A stretch of 64,000 nt of DNA from Opacimonas sp014872805. GTDB taxonomy: Bacteria > Pseudomonadota > Gammaproteobacteria > Enterobacterales > Alteromonadaceae. Numbering within the stretch: the stretch's first letter is position 1; every line of letters begins with the position of its first letter. Both the position numbers and the translations under genes were made by a program. The notes under the pieces are model-generated. The model was given only the letters and a program-made list of their open reading frames with translations. It was not told the DNA's origin and ran no database searches. The DNA lies in the NCBI GenBank assembly GCA_014872805.1, contig WKFN01000016.1:341944-405943 (forward strand), in the 5' to 3' direction. Positions 18,021 through 26,986 of the stretch are shown here, piece after piece.

Positions 18021-18729
18021 CCTCTTCGGACTGCATTGCCGCAATAAAAATTTTGAGCTCAGCGTACATATGATCTTTCACCGCAATGCTATTCGCTTTC
18101 ATTAATTGCTTAGATTGTCTGAGTGCCGCTTGTGGCAGGACTGCGAGTTTTTGCGCCGTTTGCATGACTTTTGCTTTGAGCGCTTCTGTTTCTAGTACTT
18201 CGTTTACCATGCCCATGTCTTTCGCGGATTCAGCAGTGACAGATTCACCTAACAACAACCACTCAGATGCTTTTACGTGTCCCATCAAGCGTGGCATGAT
18301 GTAGCTTGATGCGTATTCCGGTACCAAACCTAAATTGATAAAGGGGGTTTTCAAGATAGTATTACGCGAACAGTAAACAAAATCACAATGGAGCAATAAC
18401 GTTGCCCCGATTCCAATCGCAAGGCCCTCTACTTGCGCAATAATTGGTAATTCGCATTCCATCAACGCACGCATGAACTGCTCGGTTTCATTGACATCGG
18501 CATCGGTTTGCTGAGTCGCAGATATAAAATCATACATATCATTGCCCGCAGTGAATACACCATCAGTCCCCTTGATAATAATGACCCTAGCGTCCTCATC
18601 GTGTCCGGCGTAATTGATGGCATTGGCCAGACTCAAATACATGTCTCTGGTGAGTGCGTTTTTTTTGTCTGGGCGATTGATAGTAAGCGTTAAAATATGC
18701 TCGTGTTGTTCAATAGCGATTCGTTGCAT
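17983..18729 (-). CDS. Enoyl-CoA hydratase/isomerase family protein
   Basis: A 248-residue crotonase-fold protein. It has the N-terminal INRPDKKNALT block, the oxyanion-hole segments FTAGNDMYDF and EGLAIGIGATLLLHCD, and LGLVPEYASS in the active-site region. Such enzymes hydrate or isomerise enoyl-CoA esters in fatty-acid or related acyl-CoA breakdown. The exact substrate cannot be read from the sequence. It stands alone between cysK and the rhombosortase gene, divergent from the latter, so it is probably its own transcript. Confidence 0.88.
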   Translation of the reverse strand: MQRIAIEQHEHILTLTINRPDKKNALTRDMYLSLANAINYAGHDEDARVIIIKGTDGVFTAGNDMYDFISATQQTDADVNETEQFMRALMECELPIIAQVEGLAIGIGATLLLHCDFVYCSRNTILKTPFINLGLVPEYASSYIMPRLMGHVKASEWLLLGESVTAESAKDMGMVNEVLETEALKAKVMQTAQKLAVLPQAALRQSKQLMKANSIAVKDHMYAELKIFIAAMQSEEAKQAFDAFVQRS

Positions 18730-18809
18730 GAAGGGATCCTGATTTTTATTATTTGTCGCATGTAATTAGAATGCGTATCATATACCAAAAACATCAATAT
18801 GTTATCTAA

Positions 18810-19418
18810 ATGTTAAAGCACCTACCAATTGATCGTCAACACCTACTGAGCTCCCTTTTGCTTATAGTTGCTGCTTTTATATGTTCTGTACCATTTGCTT
18901 ACAATATTGATACGTTCAATTTTCAACATGATGCCGTGAATCAAGGTCAGTGGTATCGGTTATTGACACATGCCTTTTGGCATACCAATACCAATCACTT
19001 TTTACTCAATAGCGCAGGAGTATTGTTGTTGTGGGCGTTGCACGGTGAGTACTACAACCAACGCAATGTATTAGGTGTGATCGGTTTTGGCATACTGCTG
19101 AGCGGCATCTTGGTATGGTGCTTTAGCCCAGATATAGACCAATACGTCGGTTTATCTGCCGCTCTGCACGGATTATTTGTCTGGGGGGCGTGTCATGATA
19201 TTTGCAAACACCGTCGTTCGGGCTGGCTACTTCTCATCGGTCTTTGTATCAAATTGATACAAGAACAGTTGTTTGAAGACCCGACTACTGCAGAACTCAT
19301 CAATGCGTCTGTCGCAACAATGGCTCATGTGTATGGTGCGTTTGCTGGCGGATGTTATTTCGTACTAGAAAAAATCTGGTCGCGACACGTTCATCGTGAC
19401 CAGATTTCAAAACCGTAA
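18810..19418 (+). CDS. rrtA: Rhombosortase (rhomboid-type intramembrane protease)
   Basis: A 202-residue multi-span membrane protein of the rhomboid superfamily. The conserved loop NHFLLN lies at 62-67, the catalytic serine is S116 in GLSAALHG and the catalytic histidine is H173 in AHVYGAFAG. The short size and divergent sequence match rhombosortases. These process proteins with a C-terminal GlyGly-CTERM tail in bacteria with type II secretion. No GlyGly-CTERM substrate was seen in this window; partners would be elsewhere. Its 3' end contains the terminator of the convergent peptidase gene. Confidence 0.85.
   Translation: MLKHLPIDRQHLLSSLLLIVAAFICSVPFAYNIDTFNFQHDAVNQGQWYRLLTHAFWHTNTNHFLLNSAGVLLLWALHGEYYNQRNVLGVIGFGILLSGILVWCFSPDIDQYVGLSAALHGLFVWGACHDICKHRRSGWLLLIGLCIKLIQEQLFEDPTTAELINASVATMAHVYGAFAGGCYFVLEKIWSRHVHRDQISKP
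19369..19407 (-). terminator. Terminator of the S9 peptidase gene, inside the rhombosortase 3' end
   Basis: A 10-base perfect stem (19372-19381 with 19398-19407). On the minus strand it is followed by six T (complement of 19369-19374). It lies just after the peptidase stop and entirely within the coding end of the convergent rhombosortase gene. There is no T run in the plus direction, so it serves the minus-strand gene. Confidence 0.75.
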
Positions 19419-19419
19419 T

Positions 19420-21915
19420 TTATAAGTTTTGTTCGAACAATTTGAAGATGCGGCGATATTCATCTAACCACGAACTTGGCTGGACAAAGCCGTGTGGCTC
19501 AACTGGATAAATTGCCGTTTCGAAATCTACCTTTTCTAATTCAATCAAACGCTGAACGAGCCTCACTACATCGACAAAAAACACGTTGTCATCGACCATT
19601 GGCGCATTAATTAACAAAGGCTTTTGCAAGCCTTCGGCAAAATAAATCGGTGAAGAACGCTCATACGCTATAGGATCGATATCAGGATGGTTGAGGATAT
19701 TCGACGTATACGGCGTATTGTAATGCGCCCAATCCGATACTGGACGTAACGCTGCCCCAGCTTGGAACAAATCAGGCGCAGTAAATAGTGCCATAAAGGT
19801 CATAAACCCACCGTAAGAACCGCCGTAGGTACCAATACGCTCACGATCCACGTTGACATTGGCAACTAGCCAATTCACTCCGTCACGAAGATCTTGTATT
19901 TCAGGTGTCCCCATTTGACGATAAATCGCCGTGCGCCAATCGCGTCCATACCCTTTGGAGGCTCTATAATCCATATCTAACACCACATAGCCTTGTTCAA
20001 CGAGGAAGTTATGAAACATGTACTCTCGAAAATAGCCTGACCAACCCATATGCGAATTCTGTAAATACCCTGCCCCGTGGTTAAAAATCACTGCGCGCTT
20101 AGGCTCTCCTGCCAAGGCATCATCTGCCACATACAAACGAGAATAAATCGGTCTATCGACGTGCGAGGAAGGCACCTCAATAATACTAGGAGCCATAAAG
20201 CCCAGCGCCAGGTATTCCTGTGAAATAGTATTCGTCACCGCTTGTGCGGCGGTTTTCTCATTCGCAGAAGTCACAAATAATTCAGGTGGTCGAGTCATCG
20301 ACGAGTGCGTTAACAACAACTGCTCACCGGATGGACTTAGCGCATAATCTGTCATGCCATTCAGTTCAGTTAGTGCTGTGGAGGCGCCACCTGCTACTGG
20401 GACTTTGTAAATTTCATAGATCCCCGGGTGCTTTTTATTGGCCTTATAAAAAATATCCTGTCCATCTGGGCTCAATGTGATCTGATCGACTTCATATTGT
20501 CCCATAGTCAGCTGTCGTGCACCGCCATCAAGCGGCTTTACATACAAATGAGAGTAGCCATCTTCTTCAGAAAGATAGTACAAGGCCACCTCATCATGCA
20601 ACCAACCAAAGCGATTAAAGGCATAATTAATCCAAGCCTCATCAGAAAGGCGATGCTGGGTAACGAGTTTTTTCTCGGCAAAATCCACCGTCACTATCCA
20701 GCGATCTTTATTATCCCAAGCTTCAAGCATAATCCCTACCTCATTGGCCGTAGAATGCCAATAAATCGGTGATTCACGCCAATACCAACTACTGAACAAC
20801 GTAATATCTCGAGGTAAGCGATTTACTTCATAGGTCTCGTTATAGCGTGCCGCATTTTCGGTTTTCACCGAAGCCAGCACATCGTCGTTGTACCCTGGAA
20901 GTGTTTGATAACTCAAAGCATGACGCGAACCATCGGTTAGATTGAGCAAGTACAACTCATCATTTTGCGGTTTCGCATCCGCCACACGTTGACGCACCGG
21001 TTTTGATGCAATGCGTCCATCTTCTTGAATGTAGTGCGGCATGATATCAGTCTCTTCACGCATGGATTGTTGTTCGCGTGTAGCTACAACCGCCCATTCA
21101 CCATTGGGTGACACACTCACTGCGCTTAAGCGATGCCCGGGTGCAAAATAAAACTCAGGCGCATAGACTCTTGGTTGGGCGAATTGGATGCGTTTTTTGT
21201 AATTGGTTTGAGCTTGTCGCTCCTTGCGTTTATTCGCAATATAATCAATGAGTTTAATCTGCTCTTGCGCAATATAATCTGGCGCAGTCTGAACCGCTTG
21301 AGGCGGATGCGCAAAATGCCAAGTGAACAGATGTACCTTTTGCAGTGTATCCGGATCCACCGCATACATCGCGTTATCTAATACAAAACTGATGCGGTTA
21401 TCTTGCATGAAGCGGATCACACTCACACCGTCTTTGTAAGAGGTGAGTTGTTTCACCTGTCCCGTATGAGCATCATGAGCGAATACATAGCCACGATACA
21501 ACCACGCCGTCCAACGCTTATCATAGCTAACAATGCGATCATTGATTTCAGCCAAAAAATGCTCTTCAAGTGGAAGTTGTGCGCCATTAACATTATCTGA
21601 AGATGCGCCATACCAGACATCTCGCACAGGAGAACCCTCTCGCTTGCGATTGTACATGACATTATCTTCGAATGGATGCCAGCGCGCATTTTCAGGTTGG
21701 CGGCCCAACCAATCGGGATCTGACATGATTTTGTTTAGAGTGATACTTTGTGACGTCTTGCTCTGCGTTAACGGTAATTCTGTTTGCGCCACTGGCGAAG
21801 CAGACAATGCTGATGACAGCGATGGGCTAGAGTTTAGATCAGGTTCTGACGTTGCGGTACAAGCGGTAATCAAACACACACTTGAAACGATTAAAAGATG
21901 GGAAAATTGTTTCAT
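19420..21915 (-). CDS. S9 family (prolyl oligopeptidase / DPP4-like) lipoprotein peptidase
   Basis: An 831-residue serine peptidase. The start at 21915 (MKQFSHLLIV) is chosen because it gives a lipoprotein signal peptide ending ITAC, with Cys19 lipidated; the frame is open 17 codons further upstream. The middle forms a beta-propeller with repeated SPNGEWAVV and SPDGQDIFY-type blades. The C-terminal hydrolase has the nucleophile in GSYGGF, an aspartate in VDDNVFF and a histidine in EPHGF. It probably trims short peptides at the cell envelope. It is convergent with rhombosortase (1-base gap). Confidence 0.9.
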   Translation of the reverse strand: MKQFSHLLIVSSVCLITACTATSEPDLNSSPSLSSALSASPVAQTELPLTQSKTSQSITLNKIMSDPDWLGRQPENARWHPFEDNVMYNRKREGSPVRDVWYGASSDNVNGAQLPLEEHFLAEINDRIVSYDKRWTAWLYRGYVFAHDAHTGQVKQLTSYKDGVSVIRFMQDNRISFVLDNAMYAVDPDTLQKVHLFTWHFAHPPQAVQTAPDYIAQEQIKLIDYIANKRKERQAQTNYKKRIQFAQPRVYAPEFYFAPGHRLSAVSVSPNGEWAVVATREQQSMREETDIMPHYIQEDGRIASKPVRQRVADAKPQNDELYLLNLTDGSRHALSYQTLPGYNDDVLASVKTENAARYNETYEVNRLPRDITLFSSWYWRESPIYWHSTANEVGIMLEAWDNKDRWIVTVDFAEKKLVTQHRLSDEAWINYAFNRFGWLHDEVALYYLSEEDGYSHLYVKPLDGGARQLTMGQYEVDQITLSPDGQDIFYKANKKHPGIYEIYKVPVAGGASTALTELNGMTDYALSPSGEQLLLTHSSMTRPPELFVTSANEKTAAQAVTNTISQEYLALGFMAPSIIEVPSSHVDRPIYSRLYVADDALAGEPKRAVIFNHGAGYLQNSHMGWSGYFREYMFHNFLVEQGYVVLDMDYRASKGYGRDWRTAIYRQMGTPEIQDLRDGVNWLVANVNVDRERIGTYGGSYGGFMTFMALFTAPDLFQAGAALRPVSDWAHYNTPYTSNILNHPDIDPIAYERSSPIYFAEGLQKPLLINAPMVDDNVFFVDVVRLVQRLIELEKVDFETAIYPVEPHGFVQPSSWLDEYRRIFKLFEQNL

Positions 21916-22014
21916 TTTATGAACACTCTTTATTATTTTTGCGTATGATAATGGGTATTTACTCAAACTATTCCATCACATTTACAATGTATTTACCACA
22001 CAAAGGAAATCAAC

Positions 22015-22560
22015 ATGAAAAGACTTATTCTTGGCCTGTTACTTGTCATTGGCAGTACCTCATCAGCGAGTGCACAGACTTGTCCTGATGTATTGAAGTT
22101 TATGAAGCGTAAATTAAACTCACAAGAAACCGTTAATTTTTGCGAAGCGTATCAAGATAAAGCGATATTATTTGTGAACACTGCGAGTAAATGTGGCTTT
22201 ACCCCTCAATTTGAAGGTCTAGAAAAACTCTACGAACAATATAAAGATCAGAATTTTGTCATCTTGGGTTTTCCATCTGCGAGTTTTAATCAAGAATATT
22301 CAGATGAAGGCAAAACAGCAGAAGTATGCGAGTTAACTTATGGCGTAAACTTTCCGATGTTTGAGCCGATTTCAGTCCGTGGAGACGATGCCGACCCACT
22401 GTATCGCAAACTCACAGAAATGGCGGATAAATCACCAAAGTGGAATTTTTATAAATACCTAGTGGATCGCAAAGGCAACCTCGTTGATTCCTATTCATCT
22501 TTTACCAAGCCCGATGATGCAGATTTGCTTGCGGACATTCAAAAGGCTATTCAGCCTTAA
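22015..22560 (+). CDS. Periplasmic glutathione peroxidase family protein
   Basis: A 181-residue thioredoxin-fold peroxidase with a cleavable signal peptide (about residues 1-20, ending ASA). The peroxidatic cysteine is C60 in NTASKCGFT, the classic GPx site, here cysteine and not selenocysteine. The second motif, normally FPCNQF, is changed to FPSASFNQ, and the WNFYKYLVD block is kept. Bacterial members usually reduce lipid hydroperoxides using thioredoxin-like donors. It is divergent from the S9 peptidase gene. Confidence 0.88.
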   Translation: MKRLILGLLLVIGSTSSASAQTCPDVLKFMKRKLNSQETVNFCEAYQDKAILFVNTASKCGFTPQFEGLEKLYEQYKDQNFVILGFPSASFNQEYSDEGKTAEVCELTYGVNFPMFEPISVRGDDADPLYRKLTEMADKSPKWNFYKYLVDRKGNLVDSYSSFTKPDDADLLADIQKAIQP

Positions 22561-22582
22561 ATCGCCACTTAACTTTCTCCAC

Positions 22583-22610
22583 AAAAAAAGCCCCAGCTTT
22601 CACTGGGGCT
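22583..22610 (-). terminator. Rho-independent terminator between gpx-like and PLP-enzyme genes
   Basis: An 8-base perfect stem (22589-22596 with 22603-22610). On the minus strand it runs into seven T (complement of 22583-22589). It best fits the end of the minus-strand PLP-enzyme transcript, about 120 bases past its stop, but also lies 30 bases after the plus-strand peroxidase gene. Confidence 0.7.
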
Positions 22611-22727
22611 CTAACACACTCAACTAAACATAGGAACACAAGTCATCACTACTTGCATTATGTATGAGTATCGAAACACTCATAAGTTCAAAATTCGCCA
22701 CCCTTGATCTAAAAACTTTTTTTTGTA

Positions 22728-24005
22728 TTATTGAAATATGTCTAGAGCTTGGGCAAGGTCATCTAACAAGTCTTGGGTGTCTTCAATGCCAACTGATAAT
22801 CGAACACAAGCATCTGTAATCCCCATCGCATCTCGCTCTGCCTGATCAAATTCAAAAAAAATGGTTTGCGCTACCGGTAAAGCAAGCGTTCGCGTATCAC
22901 CTAAATGCGTCGCACATAAAATGGTATTCAGTGCATTGATAAACGCGACTGGCGCCACTCCATTAGCCAAATCAAAGGCCAAAATCGCCCCAGTTGTTTC
23001 AAATTGCGAACGCACTAATGCATGCTGAGGATGGCTATCAAGAGAAGGATGATATACTTTAGTGATACCGACATGAGAAGACAAAAAACGCGCAATGGCT
23101 TGCGCATTTTCACAGGCTTTGGCGTAACGCAGCGCCAACGTTTCTTGACCTAGCATCACTTGACTTGCCGAAGTCGGGTCAAGGGTTGCGCCGATATCAC
23201 GCAGGCCTTTTTTGCGAATTTGCGTCAACCCCCACATGCGTGTATCAGCCACTTGATACAAGGCATCTATATGAGGAAAGTATGTCCAATCATAAACGCC
23301 CATATCCAATACCGCTCCACCCATCGCTTGACCATGCCCTGATATGTATTTGGTTAATGAAGTAAACACTAAACTAATATGAAAACGCGCGACATCACAT
23401 ATAACATGAGGCGTCATAGTCGTATCCACAGCAAATACAATATGATGCGCCTGACACAGTTGTCCCAACTCATCTAAGTTAGGGACTTGCGTTAAAGGGT
23501 TTGCCAAGCTTTCACAAAATACTAAGCGAGTGTTAGGTTGTATGCTATTTTTGACCGCCACCACATTGGTCACATCAACAAAATCAACCGCTATTCCCAA
23601 ACCTGATAACTGATGAAAAAAACTTCGAGTATTGCCAAATAAAAACTGACTGACCACAATATGATCACCGGCTTTGAGTAAAGCGAGCAATGTTGAGCTG
23701 ATAGCTGCCATACCGGTACTGAACGTCACACACCCCAAAGCGTTGTGTTGCTGTGTGAGCACTTGTTGTAAAGCACTGGTGGTTGGTGATGAGGAACGGC
23801 CATACACATGCGCGACTTTTTTGCCTTGAAAGGCATCGACAATGCCTTGCGCATCCGCAAAATGATACAAGACACCGGTATTGATGGGTGAATGTACAGC
23901 ACCATCTTGTTGCGGGTTGACCAAGCGGTCTTGATGGACTAATTGAGTAGTTGAACCAATGTTTTTCACGAGTCTATACTTACAAACAAACTTACTTTTG
24001 CGCAT
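22728..24005 (-). CDS. Cys/Met metabolism PLP-dependent enzyme
   Basis: A trans-sulfuration family enzyme of about 410-425 residues. The PLP lysine is in TSLTKYISGHGQ, the aspartate that binds the pyridine ring in VDTTMTP, and the phosphate-binding STGMAAIS segment is present. The start is uncertain: ATG at 24005 is used here; the GTG at 23969 would give an N-terminus (KNIGSTTQLVH) closer to the family, and the frame is open to 24041. Candidate activities are cystathionine gamma-synthase, O-acetylhomoserine sulfhydrylase or methionine gamma-lyase. The sequence alone does not decide. Confidence 0.85.
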   Translation of the reverse strand: MRKSKFVCKYRLVKNIGSTTQLVHQDRLVNPQQDGAVHSPINTGVLYHFADAQGIVDAFQGKKVAHVYGRSSSPTTSALQQVLTQQHNALGCVTFSTGMAAISSTLLALLKAGDHIVVSQFLFGNTRSFFHQLSGLGIAVDFVDVTNVVAVKNSIQPNTRLVFCESLANPLTQVPNLDELGQLCQAHHIVFAVDTTMTPHVICDVARFHISLVFTSLTKYISGHGQAMGGAVLDMGVYDWTYFPHIDALYQVADTRMWGLTQIRKKGLRDIGATLDPTSASQVMLGQETLALRYAKACENAQAIARFLSSHVGITKVYHPSLDSHPQHALVRSQFETTGAILAFDLANGVAPVAFINALNTILCATHLGDTRTLALPVAQTIFFEFDQAERDAMGITDACVRLSVGIEDTQDLLDDLAQALDIFQ

Positions 24006-24119
24006 AATGTACCACAAATAATCGACAAATAAGGCAGACATAGGTTCTAGATTGTGAATTATTTGGAATTAGGTATACTCGATTTATTATCAAACCCTAC
24101 CTAACGTACACGGATTGTT

Positions 24120-24875
24120 ATGTGTATTTTGTTTATTGCTGTCAAACAACACCCAGATTACCCTTTAATCATTGCTGCAAACCGAGACGAATTTCACGCG
24201 CGCATGACCTCGCCCTCACACAGTTGGAATGATAATCCTCAGTTGTTTGCTGGACGAGATGAGCAAGCGGGTGGCACATGGATGGGGATCCACGCTTCCG
24301 GACGCATTGCGGCATTGACCAATATCCGAGCCCCACAGCGCGAGCGAATGGACGCCAAAACACGTGGCGAACTCGTCGTCAATGCCCTCGAAGCGAGTGA
24401 TGACAATATATTTTTAGAGACCTTGCGCAAAACGGCTGATGAGTACAATGGTTATAATTTAGTCTATGGCAATACAGATTCGTTGTCTGTGTTCAATAGT
24501 CATTCATTGGAACATCATCAACTTAGCCAAGGCGTTTACGGCTTATCCAATGCTTCCTTAAACACCCCATGGCCAAAAGTACAACTGGGTGTCGATTCAT
24601 TGAATAAAGCTTGCCAGAAATCAGGGGAATTGGATATAGAAGATTTATTTGCGATTTTACACAATCGTGAGACCGCGTCTGATGAGCATTTACCGGATAC
24701 TGGCATTGCCAAACCATGGGAAAAAATGCTCTCATCCATCTTCATCTGCTCGCCTGATTACGGGACGCGAAGTTCAACCATATTAACCGTCGATAATATT
24801 GGCAAAATGGATTGGCAGGAACGCAGTTACGATGCCAATGGGATTGAAACAGGACGTGTGTATCACCGCGGTTAA
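24120..24875 (+). CDS. NRDE (TANGO2-like) family protein
   Basis: A 251-residue protein with the family signature NRDE in AANRDEFHAR near the N-terminus, followed by FAGRDEQAGGTWMG and GRIAALTNIR. Cys2 directly follows the initiator methionine, as in N-terminal-nucleophile-type folds. TANGO2-family proteins are linked to haem or lipid handling in eukaryotes; the bacterial function is not settled. It is divergent from the PLP enzyme gene and upstream of the aminotransferase gene. Confidence 0.85.
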   Translation: MCILFIAVKQHPDYPLIIAANRDEFHARMTSPSHSWNDNPQLFAGRDEQAGGTWMGIHASGRIAALTNIRAPQRERMDAKTRGELVVNALEASDDNIFLETLRKTADEYNGYNLVYGNTDSLSVFNSHSLEHHQLSQGVYGLSNASLNTPWPKVQLGVDSLNKACQKSGELDIEDLFAILHNRETASDEHLPDTGIAKPWEKMLSSIFICSPDYGTRSSTILTVDNIGKMDWQERSYDANGIETGRVYHRG

Positions 24876-24903
24876 ACAAGTGGTCGTATATGCACATTTT
24901 CAG

Positions 24904-24931
24904 TTCACAGAACCCAAAAAACTGGCATAAT
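24904..24931 (+). promoter_or_regulatory. Candidate sigma-70 promoter for the aminotransferase gene
   Basis: TTCACA (24904-24909), a 16-base spacer and CATAAT (24926-24931), ending 35 bases before the GTG start. It is a plausible but unproven promoter. Confidence 0.35.
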
Positions 24932-24966
24932 ACCCTTTTATTGTAATGTCACATTAGGAATTTACC

Positions 24967-26157
24967 GTGTTTGAAGTTCTCCCTGCCCTTGCTCCCGATC
25001 CCATCCTTGGATTATCTGCCGCATTTAAAGCGGATACAAACCCCAACAAAATCGATTTAGGTGTGGGTGTTTATAAAGATGAAGCCGGCAAGACCCCGAT
25101 TGTCAAGGCAGTTGCTGAAGCACAAACACGATTATTAGCCATTGAAGATTCCAAAACTTATATCACACCACAAGGTGTACAAGGCTTTATCGATGGCATG
25201 CTAGGTCTTTTATTGGGCTCAGCCCACCCTGCGCTGATTGCGGACCGTGTCGCCGCAGTACAAGCACCCGGTGGTTGTGGTGCATTGCGCATTTTGGCTG
25301 AATTACTCACTCGTTGTAACAAAGACACCACGGTTTGGGTGTCTGACCCAACGTGGGCCAATCACATTCCATTGATTGGCAATGCGGGTCTTGAATTAAA
25401 AACTTACCCGTATTTTGACAAAGCCAATGCATCGATTCGTTTTGATGCCATGCTTGAGCAATTAAAAACCATTCCTAAAGGCGATGTGGTGTTATTACAC
25501 GCATGCTGTCACAATCCTACCGGTGCGGACTTGACGCAAGCTCAATGGCGTGAAATCACGGCAGTCGCGCAACAACAAGGTTGGGTACCGTTTATAGACA
25601 GTGCGTATTTAGGCTTTGGCGATGATTTAGAAACGGATGCCTATGGCATGCGTTATATGACCGAGCATTTACCAGAAGTCATGATTGCCGCGTCTTGTTC
25701 TAAGAACTTTGGTTTGTATCGAGAGCGCGTCGGCATGGCAGCGATTATTACGAATGACAGCGCAACAAAGTCCATTGCACAATCGCAAATTCAAAGCGTT
25801 GCGCGTGGCATTTACTCTATGCCTCCATCGTACGGCGGTGCACTGGTTGACATTATTTTGCACGATGCAGAATTGAAGCAAATGTGGGTCAATGAAGTCG
25901 ATGAAATGCGTGAGCGCATGAAACAGCTTCGCGCCATGTTAGTCAGCAAGATGGTTGAATACGGTGCCAACAAAGACTTTAGCTTCGTCAACGAGCAAAA
26001 AGGCATGTTCTCTTTCTTGTGTATCACGCCAGAGCAAGTACAAAAAGTCCGTGCTGAGCACAGCGTGTATTTTGTTGATTCTTCGCGTGTGAATATTGCA
26101 GGTATCAACCAATCTAACGTGGATACATTAGCCAAAGCATTGGTGAGTGTGCTGTAA
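24967..26157 (+). CDS. tyrB: Aromatic/aspartate aminotransferase (class I)
   Basis: A 396-residue class I transaminase, the length of E. coli AspC and TyrB. The PLP lysine is K246 in SCSKNFGLYRERVG; CHNPTG (181-186) and the PFIDSAYLGF aspartate region are conserved. It moves the amino group of aspartate, tyrosine or phenylalanine to 2-oxoglutarate. TyrB and AspC cannot be separated reliably by eye, so the symbol is tentative. The start codon is GTG at 24967, with a TAGGAA site upstream. A good terminator follows. Confidence 0.88.
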   Translation: MFEVLPALAPDPILGLSAAFKADTNPNKIDLGVGVYKDEAGKTPIVKAVAEAQTRLLAIEDSKTYITPQGVQGFIDGMLGLLLGSAHPALIADRVAAVQAPGGCGALRILAELLTRCNKDTTVWVSDPTWANHIPLIGNAGLELKTYPYFDKANASIRFDAMLEQLKTIPKGDVVLLHACCHNPTGADLTQAQWREITAVAQQQGWVPFIDSAYLGFGDDLETDAYGMRYMTEHLPEVMIAASCSKNFGLYRERVGMAAIITNDSATKSIAQSQIQSVARGIYSMPPSYGGALVDIILHDAELKQMWVNEVDEMRERMKQLRAMLVSKMVEYGANKDFSFVNEQKGMFSFLCITPEQVQKVRAEHSVYFVDSSRVNIAGINQSNVDTLAKALVSVL

Positions 26158-26176
26158 CCAACAATAAGTGATTTAT

Positions 26177-26214
26177 AAAGCCGAGCGTTTATTGAGACGT
26201 TCGGCTTTTTTTTT
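26177..26214 (+). terminator. Rho-independent terminator after the aminotransferase gene
   Basis: A 12-base stem with one G-T pair (26177-26188 with 26197-26208) and a run of nine T, 20 bases past the stop. It lies between convergent genes. Confidence 0.9.
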
Positions 26215-26227
26215 GCTCTTCTATAAA

Positions 26228-26965
26228 TTAAGCCGTCATCCCCCCATCCAACGTCATGGCATGCCCTGTCATAAAGCTTGACTCATCCGACGCTAACCAG
26301 ACTATCGCATTGGCAATTTCATCAACATCACCTAAACGCTTCATTGGATTTGCTCCGACAATTGCACGTTGCCCTTTTTCATCCATTAGCGCGAGCGTTC
26401 GGCGCACCATATCTGTATCAATAAAACTTGGACATACGGCATTAATGCGAATGTTTTGACGCGCATATTCGACGGCTGCGGATTTGGTGATCCCTATTAC
26501 CGCATGTTTGGTGGCTGAGTAGGCGGCGATCATCGGTGCGGAACGCAAACCCGCCACAGAAGCAATATTAATAATATTCCCCTGCCCTTGAGCAAGCATT
26601 TTGTGTAATGCTTGTTGCATACACCACCATACTCCTTTGACGTTGATATCGAGATTTTTATCTAACATCTCATCACTCACCAAATGCATGGGTGTTGGGA
26701 TGTGCTCAACCCCGGCGTTGTTGACCAATACATCCACCTTGTCGATGCTGGCAAACACGTCTAATACTGAGGATTTGTCAGCCACATCTAGTACATGTGT
26801 CGTGACGTTATCAGAGCCTAGTGTTTGGGCCGTATCCGCCAGTGATTGCGCGTTGATATCGAGCAAAATCACATCATCATCCAATGCCACAAAGTGTTTT
26901 GCCGCCACAGCACCGATGCCTGCGCCGGCACCGGTAATGACGATGGTTCTTTTATTTTTAGCCAT
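26228..26965 (-). CDS. Short-chain dehydrogenase/reductase
   Basis: A 245-residue classical SDR. The NAD(P)-binding motif TGAGAGIG is at 11-18, NNAG at 82-85 and the catalytic S136, Y149 and K153 are in place; aspartate at the end of beta-2 (LLDIN) suggests NAD. The start at 26965 is preferred over the upstream GTG because a GAGGTGA ribosome site overlaps that GTG. It is downstream of the acyl-CoA dehydrogenase gene with a 21-base gap, so a role on a hydroxyacyl substrate is likely, such as 3-hydroxyacyl-CoA or 3-hydroxybutyrate oxidation. Confidence 0.88.
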   Translation of the reverse strand: MAKNKRTIVITGAGAGIGAVAAKHFVALDDDVILLDINAQSLADTAQTLGSDNVTTHVLDVADKSSVLDVFASIDKVDVLVNNAGVEHIPTPMHLVSDEMLDKNLDINVKGVWWCMQQALHKMLAQGQGNIINIASVAGLRSAPMIAAYSATKHAVIGITKSAAVEYARQNIRINAVCPSFIDTDMVRRTLALMDEKGQRAIVGANPMKRLGDVDEIANAIVWLASDESSFMTGHAMTLDGGMTA

Positions 26966-26986
26966 TTTGCTCACCTCAATTTTTGA

